DNA of 64,000 nt, taken from the NCBI RefSeq assembly GCF_933775445.1, contig NC_065875.1, forward strand, positions 24,241,555 through 24,305,554. Reading direction: 5' to 3'. Numbering within the stretch: the stretch's first letter is position 1; each line of letters begins with the position of its first letter. The position numbers were made by a program, and so were the translations under genes. Below, one piece after another: positions 20,849 to 32,392 of the stretch. The DNA comes from Argentina anserina. Its lineage: Eukaryota > Streptophyta > Magnoliopsida > Rosales > Rosaceae. The notes under the pieces are model-generated. The model was given only the letters and a program-made list of their open reading frames with translations. It made no database searches and was not told the DNA's origin.

Positions 20849-21708
20849 CCGGATCTGTGGCATCTTAGTTTATAGCCACGTTAATATCCATTAGATCTAA
20901 TAGCAATTGATGGCCGAGATAAGTCATAGGACATAGATCATTATCCATTATTTTAATTTTATTTTCTTCTTATTTAAACTGATTTGGAATCTCTAACCAT
21001 TAAATACAAAATCAGTATTTATGATAAGTATTTATGATAATGCACGATTTTGGTGACAATTGTTATCACGAAAAAATTCCTGATAATCCATTGGAGTTGT
21101 GCAACTTTATTGAATTGATGGCCGAGATAAGTCATACGATATAGATTATTATCCATTATTTTTATTTTATTTTCTTCTTATTTAAACTGATTTGGAATCT
21201 CTAACCATTAAATACAAAATCAGTATTAATGCATGTTAATGCACGATTCTGGTGACATTAGTTATCATGAAAAAACTGTTTCCTATTACTGTAGAGGAAG
21301 GAAAAAGAAATTGATTAGAAGATCATACTCTTCTTCAAAATCGTCCTATTGAGTTTTCTTCTCTCTACGGGAGAGATTTCTTCATTAAGATGACAGAATT
21401 TAACCAAGGTGCATCACCTTCTCCATGCCCATCTCCAATACATTGCCATTTAGGCATTTACAGTATTGCTAGTTTTCCAAAAGAAAACAGTTTTTTCATG
21501 ATAACTAATGTCACCAACATCGTGTATTATCATTAATACTGATTTTGTATTTAATGGTTAGCGATTCCAAATTATTTTATATTTAAAATAAAAATAATAG
21601 ATATTGATCTATATCTTATGACTTATCTCGGCCGTTAATTGATATTAGATCTAATAGACATTAATGTGGTTAAAATTTTAACTATAAAACAAGATGTCAC
21701 AGATCCGG
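20849..21708. mobile_element. Long-armed foldback element with an internal direct duplication
   Basis: The ends CCGGATCTGTGGCATCTT and AAGATGTCACAGATCCGG are inverted. The arms continue through matching GATCTAATA, GGCCGAGATAAGTCAT, AAATACAAAATCAGTAT and TTATCATGAAAAAACTG segments. The left arm contains a direct duplication of about 150 bp (20908-21056 and 21116-21265). A central unpaired stretch at about 21290-21470 contains ATGACAGAATTTAACC and might be captured DNA. I found no clear target duplication, so the superfamily is open. Confidence 0.65.
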
Positions 21709-21831
21709 TCCGAATATATAAATATAGATAAGATAATATGATATCTCTGAACAAAAAATTAGTAGCACGTACTTGGATATGTGGATACATCTCTTAGTAC
21801 ATATTACAAATTGTAATACTTATTTATAGTG

Positions 21832-22650
21832 GCGGAGCCATAAATTTAGGCTGATTGAGACACAAAATTAATAATAAAATATTTAAAAATAATTCATTGT
21901 TTGTACTAATAACCGAACATACTAGTCTCATCGTTTATACTGGTGAAAATAGTTTTAAGAGACTTTATACTTTAGAAATTGTTGCATGACAATCTTCGTC
22001 GATACTAGTGAATATGATTTTCCCGATTTATCAATTTAAGCAATCTTTCATGAGTAGTCACAAATCACCTGCATAACCGAGGGCTAGTTTTTATACAATT
22101 ATTAAAATAATGTACATTAATAGATGATCATTGAGAATTTTACTATTAAACGTAGTTGGAAAGGTAAAATATATCAATAAATTAGTAATTAATAATAATA
22201 GTCAAGTCAATTGAGTGCACAATGAAAAAAAAACATTAAAGTGCTCATATTTCCCAAATCAAGCTTATATGTAATAAAGTCTACAAATTACATATATACT
22301 ACTAATGGTAATTTATACTAGTCATGAACACAAACTACCAATGTGAAGAACGTGACTTATAACTTTCTTATAGAATATGAAATAATTTTTTTAATTCTAA
22401 TTTTTTATATCTCTTAATTATTAAGCAGAATTTTAGATTATTATATGATAAAATGATATATGTATAATTTCATTGGCTATTTAATTGACAAATTGAGTTT
22501 AGATTATAAGAGTATAGATATGTAAAAATATTTTAACAATTTACTGAGTGGGTACTAATGTAATTTTTTTAATGAAATTTTGACCTCAAATGATAATTGG
22601 GGCACGGGCCCCACTGGCATTTCCTGTGCCTCCGCCCCTCCTTTACTTTA
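21832..22650. mobile_element. Probable transposon with AGTGGCGGAGCC terminus
   Basis: AGTGGCGGAGCCATAAATTT at 21832 and the inverted CCTGTGCCTCCGCCCCTCC near 22640 look like termini of the widespread plant GTGGCGGAGCC repeats. The interior is AT-rich and non-coding. I could not fix the exact ends or a target duplication. Confidence 0.4.
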
Positions 22651-22878
22651 TATAATATAGAAGATTTATCTTTCCAGAGTGATGCTATTAACCACCCTAT
22701 TTTACTATCCACACATCCCTCTACTTTTCTAATCGTATAATTTAATTGTATATTGGCTTTATGATTAGCTCAATCTATGGCTTGAATAGCAAAACAACTA
22801 TTTCCTTTATTACATATTTATTTAAAGAGAAAAAACGGAGATTTTGTTTAGGGGAACGGAGATTTTTCTTTAGGAACT

Positions 22879-23754
22879 CTAGAAGTTTCGCGATATGACA
22901 CTTGAGGAATATTTTTTCTTCAAAAAGCATTCCACAATTGTCAAGCTCGGTCCCAAAACAGAAGTTTTCCATGCATTCCCAGCTTCTTCTCCGTGTTTTT
23001 CATGCACACATGTGACATCAAGTCGATGAATGTCCCATCCAAGTTCACTCTTCAGACGCTGAATCTTCTTTGTTTGGCGTTCAACGAGTTTGCAAGTGTT
23101 TTTCTTAATATCATTGATGCCACCTTCAAGCAATGACTTCAGCGTAACCTCATCCTCATCATTTCTCTCCGCCATGAAAAATGGATCCATCTCTGGAAGT
23201 CCAATTGCTCGACGGATACCACGTTCATAATCAGCCCCCGGAACAAACATTTCTCTTAGCTCATTCACAACACCTGCCTCCGCCATCTGATCAACTCTTC
23301 TGGACACACGATCATATAATACATGTAAGGAAGCATCAAGCCATATGAAACAACAATCGTATTTAGGTCGAAAGTTAATCTTTGGATCTTCAACAAGTGC
23401 TTCGATGTACGAGTTCGATCCACCGGCGATGATGGGCACCGAGTTACGGTTGATAATTTCTTTGATTACAGCTTGAACATGGTGGCAAAAATCTTCAACG
23501 GTGAAGTCTGTCTCAGTATTCTCAATGATCCCTAACAAATGGTGGCGGATTCCTTGGCGTTCGATTTCGGAGGCTTTGTTGGTGATGATATCACCACCTT
23601 TATAAACTTGTATCTTGTCACAGTTAATGATTTCACCATTAAACTGTAAGGCTAAGTCTACAGAGAGTTTAGTTTTTCCAGATCCCGTCGGTCCCAGGAT
23701 GAAAATGACATGCTTTTTGTTGGTGGTAAATTCCGGAACTCTGGTAAATCCCAT
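22879..23754 (-). CDS. IPT: Adenylate isopentenyltransferase (cytokinin biosynthesis)
   Basis: Single exon of 291 aa, intronless as is usual for plant ATP/ADP IPTs. The enzyme transfers the dimethylallyl group from DMAPP to N6 of ATP or ADP, the first step of isoprenoid cytokinin synthesis. Visible motifs are the P-loop GPTGSGKT (21-28), the catalytic Asp in NCDKIQVY (D46), GGSNSYIEAL (111-120), CCFIWLDASLHVLYDRVSRR (134-153), ERGIRRAIGLPEMD (177-190) and QTKKIQRLKSELGW (227-240). Only about 20 residues precede the P-loop, so no plastid transit peptide is obvious. The protein is shorter than the roughly 330 aa plastid isoforms and may be cytosolic. It ends ISRNF, with no CaaX farnesylation box. 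Which Arabidopsis paralogue it matches cannot be settled here. The tRNA-type IPT is excluded by length and lack of a zinc finger. Confidence 0.92.
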   Translation of the reverse strand: MGFTRVPEFTTNKKHVIFILGPTGSGKTKLSVDLALQFNGEIINCDKIQVYKGGDIITNKASEIERQGIRHHLLGIIENTETDFTVEDFCHHVQAVIKEIINRNSVPIIAGGSNSYIEALVEDPKINFRPKYDCCFIWLDASLHVLYDRVSRRVDQMAEAGVVNELREMFVPGADYERGIRRAIGLPEMDPFFMAERNDEDEVTLKSLLEGGINDIKKNTCKLVERQTKKIQRLKSELGWDIHRLDVTCVHEKHGEEAGNAWKTSVLGPSLTIVECFLKKKYSSSVISRNF

Positions 23755-26218
23755 GGTTACTGCAATTGAAATTGTGTATTAATTGATTAGACAAACGATA
23801 AGTTCAATGAAAAATTTTGTATGCCCTATACCCCATTCCCTCACCCACTTGGAAGAGCACATATTGATAAACACACGTATATATTTTCAGATTACATAAA
23901 CAAAGTACAAATCTATTTAACAAAACAACTATAAACTTCAATTCCTAACATATTCAGATGGAACGTGAGAAAACTAGAAGGGTAACATAGTGAAATCAAA
24001 TTAAAAGATGAAAAATGACACTTTTCTACCTTGTGTATTGATAATTGTATATAGATATATCCATTGACCTTATGAAGCCTTAAAAATAATTAACTAGCAA
24101 TGATGGCTGAAACAATGAGTCTGAACAGATGAAACTAAAGGGAAATGAGACATGAAAGAACACTTGACCTAAGACCTACAAACAGAGCATTTCATTTTTG
24201 GAGAACAGTTGGAACAAAACTTGAGAACTACAAAATTGAGTGGTCGAATCAGAGAAAAAAGAGTTGACCTTATTCTCAGACTCTTAGCGACAGTAACAAG
24301 CATATGATACTTAATTCCAGCAGACTACAAATATTTATATGCAAGTCTTGCACTGGAATTGCCTGGGAGATCTAAAGGAGAAGTTGACAACATATTTGGG
24401 AGATTCTAAAGGAGATGGTAAGATTATCCAATTTCCATAGCCACGTAAGGAAAAGCCATCAATTATATATTCAAATTTAGAAACTTTTTTTAAAATCTTT
24501 TATGACCATAAGATCTTAGCATTTATCACTAAGTATCCCTTCAAGATACTAGCTATTTCAAAAATAATGGGAAATATAGCTAGTTTTTTGCTAACTTTAA
24601 TATCCAGTTGAATAACTAAATAGTACTGAAATCTAGCTAGGTTAAAAAGTCTAGCTATATTTAATTAGGGAGGAGAGGAAGTTTAAAGAGAAAATTAGAG
24701 ATACACCCATTTTTCAAGCCATTTTTAAAGTTAAACCCACACCCATTTTCTTTTTTTATCTACACCCAAAACTTATATTAACATTCCTTATGGGGTTTCT
24801 TTTTATAATTAACATATTCAAATTATTTGTTTGAGTTTACATTTTTGCTCTTTTAACAGAAATGGAAAATATTTCCATAAATATAGCTATTACAATTTCT
24901 TTAATGCTATACTATAAACATTTTTTTAGTATGAAAGTCAATAAGATTTAATTTAGTAAGAGTACAAAGATAACACGTCCATAAAGACCGACAATAAGAA
25001 CCATCTCATCTGATCATCCAAACCTAGAAAATTACTAAGCTTACAAAGCCAAAAACATACACATACACATACCACGAATACTGTTTTTAGCATCATTATT
25101 TCAATACTTAGCAAGACTTAGAAGATTGAATAAACGGTTACAACCAAGTCTCATAAGCATTATGAGCGACTCAAAATTAAGTCAAATTTTGGATCTTAAA
25201 GACCCAATCGAGCCAAAACCACACCGCCCAGCTAGCAGAAGCCACAAAGCTGACCCATTTAGCCTTAACACATACCCAAAGCCCAATAACATTCAACCTT
25301 AGGAGGGTCAAAATTTGTCGAGGACCAGCAGTCGTCGTCACACCTTTCGTCGCCACAATCCCGTCCCTGGAAAAGATATCGTCATAGCCAACAACCCAAG
25401 AGATACGACATCACTAAACCCAAAAACAAAGGGAAGAAACCCCTACCACCACCAAACACAAACATATATGATCAAAGACCAAAAGCCCGATCTTGATCGA
25501 AAAAACTTCCACCTGAAAAGAGAACTCATCCAGGGAAGGACAGTCGTGACTTCGTCAATCACAAGCAAACTCGCCGACTACCCGGCGTTTACAACCCCAC
25601 CCAAAACCCGCTAGCGACATCCATAAATCTGATCTTACCACAACGACGAGACACCCGACCCAGATCTCCACCGGATCCTGGATCCAAACCCCATGAAGTT
25701 GATTCACGATTAGAGAAAAAGGAAACCCACTCTCTAATCGCCGTTACATGCCTTTTAGGAGGAGAGGGGAAAATTCCCCACCCCACTGTCGACCCCTTTC
25801 TCTCCAACGAGAGTGAAGAAACTCCACCATCCTGAGACACCAGTGTGGCATACCGGTCTTCACACCATACCGATCTACAGAGGAATACAAGGAAATCTAG
25901 AAACCCTAGCTACGGCGACAAGGGAAGAGGAGACGGGAGAGCGCTCCTTTTTTAGAAATGTACCTTATAAATATGTAACAGTTTTAAATATAAATGTACT
26001 TATAAATTAAAATATTCAATTTAGTAAATCTGGACAAATTTTATGTTAATAAATAGTCAATTGAAGAAGTAAATTTACATTATAGACATAATTGTATTAA
26101 TCAAAGAATTTGATTCCCTTTAAGGCTATTTAATTATACAATATGATATTATATTCTTTCCACTTCAAGAATACGTATTTATTTCTTGTAGTTGTCTAAT
26201 TTTCTTTTTTCTAGTGTA
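23755..26218. other. Repeat-rich intergenic region upstream of IPT
   Basis: AT-rich to about 25150, including T-rich TACACCCA motifs near 24706-24775. From 25160 to 25960 the sequence becomes C/A-rich, with broken frames and GCCCAATA/AAACCCTA motifs, typical of retroelement leader or gag debris. No intact gene was found. Confidence 0.35.
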
Positions 26219-26890
26219 TGTTAGAGATTACTATTATATTGTTGTAGGAAATATGGAATTAGTATACTCATTTCATTGATAATCCCCTTTATATAGGAGT
26301 CAGGATTACAATATAAGTAAACGGTAATTACAATGATAATTAAGGCTACATAATTGTTGATTGACTTGTTACGCCCGTTGATCGTAAACGTCATTAACTC
26401 GTTCTGTCATTTACTTGAACGAAGGCACACTAATTGTGTTTTTCCTTCAACATATATATATATATATATATATATATGTACTAAGCTTTTCAGGTGCGGA
26501 GGTCCGTACCTTAAGCTAAGGTACATATTTTTATTTTTTATCAACCTTTCGATCAAGTTTTCACATCTCCACCGTCTAATATCTAGATTATAACGTATAA
26601 ATCATCTCCACAAAATTTCAGCCGATTTCATGATCGTTAAGGTATGGAACTAATCAAAACCAATAGACGTATTGAATTTGCCGAACCTGAACCGTTCATA
26701 TTTTGAGTAGAAAAACGAAATTATGAGTACCTTAACGGTGATGTAATCGGCTGAAATTTTGTGGAGATGATCTATATGTTATAACCTAGATATGAGATGG
26801 TGGAGATGTGAAAACTCGATCGAAAAGTTGGTCAAAAATGAAAATCCGTACCTTAAGCTAAGATAAGGACCTCCTTACCTGAAATGCCTC

Positions 26891-26924
<34 letters not shown>

Positions 26925-27170
26925 CCAGTTACCATTAGTGGAGTTATGAATTTTTTGTTTTGTTTTTAGATTCTATATATGATATAGGTGTATAATCGCT
27001 TCATATTCATTTGTTATAATAACAACCCTATCACAGAGATAATTTATAGTTAAGTGTGGTATATCCCAACAATACATCATATCTATGAAACCCAAACTCC
27101 TTAACTCATAAGGTAAATCCTACCTATAGATGAGCATAATTAACAAACCAAATCCTATGGTATCAGAACC
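26219..27170 (+). mobile_element. Copia-like LTR remnant with a MITE inside and adjacent primer binding site
   Basis: TGTTAGAGATTAC at 26219 and TTAACA ending at 27145 form the TGTTA...TAACA ends typical of copia LTRs. A TGGTATCAGAACC primer-binding-like site lies 12 bp further on (27158-27170). The LTR is inflated by the element at about 26486-26893. No second LTR, gag or pol was found, so this is a remnant. Confidence 0.45.
26486..26893. mobile_element. Long-TIR MITE inserted in a TA microsatellite
   Basis: Inverted arms of about 180 bp: CTTTTCAGGTGCGGAGGTCC on the left against GGACCTCCTTACCTGAAATG on the right. Further matching blocks are TACCTTAAGCTAAG, TTCACATCTCCACC, AGATCATCTCCAC-type and ATTTCAGCCGATT. 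(TA)n tracts flank both sides (26452-26477 and 26893-26925), so the insertion split a microsatellite and hides any target duplication. Confidence 0.7.
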
Positions 27171-28774
27171 ACACAACAACAAACACCACAAATATAAGCA
27201 ACTCATACAATTAGAAGATCAATACCTACCAAACAGGTCTAAAGAAAACACACTGGAATAAGCAAAAACAGAAGTTGTTGACAAACCAATGCCATATTAA
27301 CAAAAAAAAAACCAAAGCCATAGAGGATTGTGAAATTGAGCAATCCATTCATACCACAAAAATAAAACCAACTCATATCATGAATAAAGGTGGGAAACTG
27401 AAAATTGAAAACCTCATATATCAAGGTTTCATAAGTAGAGATTATATAATCTCAAAATCCCCTATATTTAATTATGTTGCTTTGATTATGGATGAAAATG
27501 AAATCAATATTTGATGCTACAATCAAGGACTAGATATTGAATTCAGTTAACTCAATCATGGTTATATTTTGAAACAAAGACATATGCTTCAATCAAGTGA
27601 TACATGTCATTTCTGGATTGTATGGTTATGTATTAGGAGAATGGAATATTTAGTAAATACCAGCAAAATAAGGTTATATTATTTAGAACTAAGTATTTTT
27701 TTTTCAAAACTGAGATAGTGTAATAAATAGATTTGGTGTAAGTTTAAGAGGTGGGTGTAATACAAAATAGGTCTATATTTTTTGGTGTACGTCTAAATGC
27801 CCCAAGTTTAAATTGTAGCTAAATTTTCAGACATTCAAATTTGAACTTAATTTTAATTTAGATATCTATTGGAGTATAACTCAATAATAAGCTAGTTATA
27901 GCTTATTGTTAGCCAAATTTAACTATTAAAATAACTTACACTATTGGAAATAATAGGGTCTCTACCGACGATATTTTAATGTACACCATAAATGGTCATA
28001 ATATTATGTTAAAGATTTTTTATAACTCTAAAAAACATTGTTTAGATGCATGAATACAAACTCGCTTACAACAATCTAACAATCTCCAATGCATAAAATC
28101 AAAACAAAACCAGCCAAGGGTTTTCTTCTCGCACTCTCCTTTTAAAGACACCGCACATCTCTCTCTCTCCCTCGTCTAGAGGCAACGACAATGGCGTCTC
28201 ACCATTGTATGTTGTTGCCGGAAGGGATGTGAATATCCATATTCTAGGAGGTAAGTTGGCCGGAGGCTTTGACAGATTTTGATCGGCGTGGATCTTTTGG
28301 ATCAGCTTAGAGGCATGGAAACATTACACATAGTCATCTGGATTGGTTTTGGTGTTGGGTGGGATTGGATTTAATTCCTTATCCTTTCTTGACCATGGTG
28401 ATGACGTTGAATTTCCATTGCACGTTGATGGTGGACCTTCTATTTGTTGTTATCGTGTTGTGGTGTTATTGTGTTGTCATGACAGCGGTTTAGGTGTTGT
28501 GCTTGCAGGGAAGACTCACGGTGGCCGCTTCATTTTGTAGCCGTGAAGAAAGCTAGGCTATGTCAATTATTTTGGGCCTAGGGTTAGTTTTTCTCTTGGG
28601 TTTTGGGTTGTTTTTTTTATTTTAAAAGTTTTTTTCAATAATTTCTTATCAGGGTGTATCAAGCTTTTTGCCCTATATCCCTTGGTTGTGGATTGTTACG
28701 GTTCCGTTAGGATTGATTACACCATAAGGGTTTTAGGCGAATATTCTCGCGGGTTAAATTGTAACTATACACTA
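27171..28774. other. Repeat-rich intergenic sequence, no intact gene
   Basis: AT-rich with an isolated GC-richer block at about 28140-28560 (CTCTCTCTCC, then GTTGTTGCCGG and GGTGGCCGC motifs). This resembles the block at 25160-25960 and may be retroelement debris. No frame of interest was found. Confidence 0.3.
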
Positions 28775-29145
28775 TTGTTTAAATTGTTATGCAAAAGAAA
28801 ACCAGAAAAAGTACACATAAAATGATGCGAGATCCAAATCATCTACATTAATCCAGGGCTACTAGAAAAATCCAAGCACAACATAGAGAAGTAATGTCTT
28901 GCTTTCATTTTTATCACTATAGAATAGACCAACAATGCACATGGTTTTAGATTACTTTGCATACTAGTCTTTCTAATTTTCTCACACCAACATGAAAAGT
29001 TTATAAATAATAGGGAAATCCAAGACAAGTATTGCATGCGCGGTGCAAAATGGGGAGTTGGAGATTGCTCGATGGATGGAATGAAGCCGGATGAGAGAGA
29101 CAAGTTCATTGCGATGTTGAAGGAGAGGGCTGGTGTTAAAGATTG
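28775..29145 (+). pseudogene. Broken copy of exons 3-4 of the lumenal-protein gene at 14998-16252
   Basis: The segment matches 15878-16252 through the end of intron 2, exon 3, intron 3 and exon 4, including the stop codon and the following CTACTGCTACTGATG. The intron is kept, so this is a DNA duplication and not a retrocopy. Exon 3 has lost its AG acceptor (ATGCAA in place of ATGCAG) and carries a stop (TACACATAA where the parent has TATGCAGAA). Exons 1-2 are missing. The parent's 3' flank resumes at about 32154 after inserted transposons. Confidence 0.85.
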
Positions 29146-29335
29146 ACTACTGCTACTGATGCCAGTGGCGGATCCACTTGAAAGGCTCTATGAGCTCAAG
29201 CCCAAACAAAAATTTAAAGTACTTAAAATTTTTATATGCTCCTAAACATGAATGATGAATTAGTTGAGTTGGCTTAGCTACAAAAATTTGCCTTTATAGT
29301 CTAGTACAACCCTAGTTCGAGTCCTTCCTATCCCC

Positions 29336-31881
29336 TAGGGGTGGACAAACTGACCCGAAAACCAAAAAAAAACCGGACCCGAACCCAAACCGAATCCGAA
29401 CAAACCGAAACCCGAATCAAACCGAACCGAAAATAAAAAAACCGAACCGAACCGATTCTATTTGGGTTGGGTTTTGGGTTCAGTCCCTTAGAAACCGAAC
29501 CGACCCGAACAACCCGAAGTCAATGGTCAACGTTACAAAACGACATCATTTTGTCATATTTATAATTTTACATTAATATTATTTTTTTAATAAAAAAATA
29601 GTGTGGTCGGCCTCACAGCCGCACATAATTTCTAACCTAATTGACCTAATGTATAAGAGGCGCATTATTTAGCCGTCTTGCTTCCTTCATAATGCGATAG
29701 TTTTATTTTAAACCTAATATAAATGTTATGATACATTAGTTGACACTTAGGAAATCGCCAACTCTAATTCGAAATATGATCGATCGACACCAGCAGATGT
29801 GATTGGTATATATATTTAGGGACCCCGTAAAAATTTCGTCCGTTTTGGACATGGTTTGACCGTTCGTACCTACGGTTAACTAAAAAATAGGCGTTTTCAC
29901 ATATTGAAACCCTATTGACCGGGGCTTTGCCAAATATATTTCTTTAGTGCGACCGCGCATGACAGATAACAAAAATTAAGTGATTTCAGATATGCAAACG
30001 GCTTTCGGCGTTCGCATATTTGTAATAGGTCATCCGTTATGGCATAATAGTGGTTTTTTCGATCTACCAAAAATTCTGACGGTTAAATGAGGTCCGAATT
30101 GGATGAAATTTTTATAGGGTCACTAAATATATATACCGATTACATCGGCTAGTGTCGATCGATCCCTAGAAGTTTCCTTCATATAGTCGCTTCATAATGC
30201 GATAGTTTTATTTTAAACCAAATATAAATGTTATGATACATTAGTTGACACTTAGGAAATCGCCAACTCTAATTCGAAATATGATCGATCGACACCAGCA
30301 AATGTGATTGATATATATATTTAGGGACCCCGTAAAAATTTTGTCCGTTTTGGACATGGTTTGACCGTTCGTACCTACGGTTAACTAAAAAATAGGCGTT
30401 TTCACATATTGAAACCCTATTGTTATGGGCTTTGCCAAATATATTTCTTTAGTGCGACCGCGCATGATAGATAACAAAAATTAGGTGATTTCAGATATGC
30501 AAACGGCTTTCGGTGTTCGCATATTTGTAATAGGTCCTCCCTTATGGCATAATAGTGGTGTTTTCGATTTACCAAAAATTCCGACGGTTAAATGAGGTCC
30601 GAATTGGATGAAATTTTTATAGGGTCACTAAATATATATACCGATTATATCGGCTGATGTCGATCGATCCCTAGAAGTTTCCTTCATATAGTCGCTTCAT
30701 AATGCGATAGTTTTATTTTAAACCTAATATAAAGGTTATGATACATTAGTTGACACTTAGGTGATCGTCAACTCTAATTCGAAATATGGTCGATCGACAC
30801 CAGCAGATGTGATTGGTATATATATTTAGGGACCCCGTAAAAATTTCGTCCATTTTGGACATGGTTTGACCGTTCGTACCTACGGTCAACCAAAAAAGAG
30901 GCGTTTTCACATAATAAAACCTCATTGCGACCCCGCATGATAAGTAACAAAAATTAGGTGACTTCAGATATGCAAACGGTTTTTGGCGCTCGCATCTTTG
31001 TAATGGATTCTCCTTTAGGACAAATTAGTGGTGTTTTCAGTTTACCGGAAATTCTGACGGTCAAACTAGGTCCGAATTGGATGAAATTTTTACATGGTCA
31101 CTAAATATATATACTGATCACATCAGATGGTGTCGATCGATCCCTAAAAGTTTACTTCATATAGTCGCTTCATAATGCGATAGTTTTATTATAAATCTAA
31201 TATAAAGGTATGATACATTAGTGGACACTTCAGCAATCGATAACTCCAGTTCGAAATATGGTCGATCGACACCAGAGATGTGATCAGTATATATATTTAG
31301 GGAACCCGTAAAAATTTCGTCTGATTTGAATATTGATTGATCGTCCATACTTATGGTCAAGAAAAAAGGCGTTTTGACAATAAAATCTTCATTGACCGGG
31401 GCTTTACCAAATGGAATTTTTTGGTGCGACCGCACACAATCGGTGACAAAAATTAGGTGATTTCATATATGCAAACGACTTTTAGTGTTCGCATATTGGT
31501 AATGGGTCTTCCCTTATGACATAATAGTGTTGTTTTCGGGTAAAAACCCATCGGGCTTGCGGGCCTCGACGAGCTTTTCAGATCCACGGGCTAAATGATG
31601 AGGCATAAATCAATTAGGTATGAAATAATCATTAGACTATTAGTTTTTCATCTTTATGTTAAATTTTGTACTTTTAAAATTAATATATAATATTACGTAT
31701 TTTACATACGGGTAAAACCGAAAAAAAAAACCGAACCGAACCGAACCGTACGGGTTGGGTTGGGTTGTGGGTCACAGTCTCTAAAATAGAAAAACCGAAC
31801 CGAACCGAACCGAATTTAAAATTTGGGTTGGGTTATGGGTTTTGTCCAAAACCGAACCGAATGGACCCGTGTCCACCCCTA
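29336..31881. mobile_element. Non-autonomous hAT element with exact 8-bp target duplication
   Basis: Inverted ends TAGGGGTGGACAAACTGACC and GGACCCGTGTCCACCCCTA are flanked by CTATCCCC at 29328-29335 and 31882-31889. Subterminal zones are packed with ACCGAA/CCGAAC and GGGTTGGGTT motifs, likely transposase-binding repeats. The interior has no transposase. It carries an array of about 505-bp foldback units (29685-31540). Confidence 0.92.
29685..31540. repeat. Array of four tandem foldback units of about 505 bp inside the hAT element
   Basis: CTTCATAATGCGATAG recurs at 29685, 30190, 30695 and 31168, so units are 505, 505 and 473 bp plus a truncated fourth. Each full unit holds inverted arms. GATCGATCGACACCAGCAGA, TATATATATTTAGGGACC and AAAAATTTCGTCC on the left oppose GGATGAAATTTTTATAGGG, CACTAAATATATATACC and GTGTCGATCGATCC on the right. 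Each unit thus resembles a MITE, but the units are arranged head to tail. Confidence 0.85.
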
Positions 31882-32153
31882 CTATCCCCATATGCTTCCT
31901 CCATTTTTCTCTTTCCTCTTTCCACATTTTCATCTTTGTTTTTTTTTTCTATTTTCTCTTAACAAATTCATTTTTTCTATTTTCTGTCACTCTATTTCTT
32001 ACTTTCCTTCTATATATAGTGCTCTTTGAGTTTAAATTTATCATTATTACATCAAAAATAAAAATAAAAATCTTAGAAACAACATTGAAAATAAAATCTT
32101 ATTAGTGACTTATAATTAGCCTAAATGAAATTTTCATCATAGATCCGTCACTC

Positions 32154-32392
32154 ACTGATGATGCTTCACTTCCTGATTTGTAACATGAGTAAAAGATCAA
32201 CAACTTTATTAACTTTCTGCAGCATTTTACTTTGTAATGTCATTCACTCTTGTTCCTCAGCAAGACACATATGTTTGCTACAACAAACCATTTGTAGGGA
32301 GTTGAAAAGTGGTGTGGGGTTTAACAATTGGAGTTTGTACGTGAAAATACAAATGTTATGTGAGTAGGGTATCGATAGAAAATAGCTTATTT
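32154..32392 (+). other. Resumed 3' flank of the duplicated lumenal-protein gene
   Basis: Sequence from GATGCTTCACTTCCTG through ATGAGTAAAAGATC, TTCTGCAGCATTT, ACTTTGTAATGTCATTCA and TTGCTACAACA matches the DNA that follows the intact gene (about 16270-16530). It ends where the parent copy meets its own hAT element at 16552. Confidence 0.75.

Larger units (their letters stand above)
29162..32153. mobile_element. Outer transposon (CAGTGGCGGATCC ends) split by a hAT element
   Basis: The ends CCAGTGGCGGATCCA and TAGATCCGTCACTC are inverted. The direct repeat ACTGATG flanks them at 29155-29161 and 32154-32160. The homologous parent DNA (after 16252) has no such insert, which proves the insertion. 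Without the inner hAT copy the element is about 440 bp. It includes a tRNA-like stretch at about 29250-29325 (TTAGTTGAGTTGG ... AGTTCGAGTCC), perhaps a SINE promoter. Confidence 0.7.

Noticed and set aside
24560..27960. A single large transposon spanning TACACCCA-rich zones at both ends
   Set aside because: The two zones share only short motifs. I could not align convincing inverted or direct termini, so separate repeats are the safer reading.
29250..29325. Possible tRNA gene (A-box and B-box-like motifs)
   Set aside because: No cloverleaf acceptor stem could be formed by eye and it lies inside a transposon. SINE-like debris is likelier.
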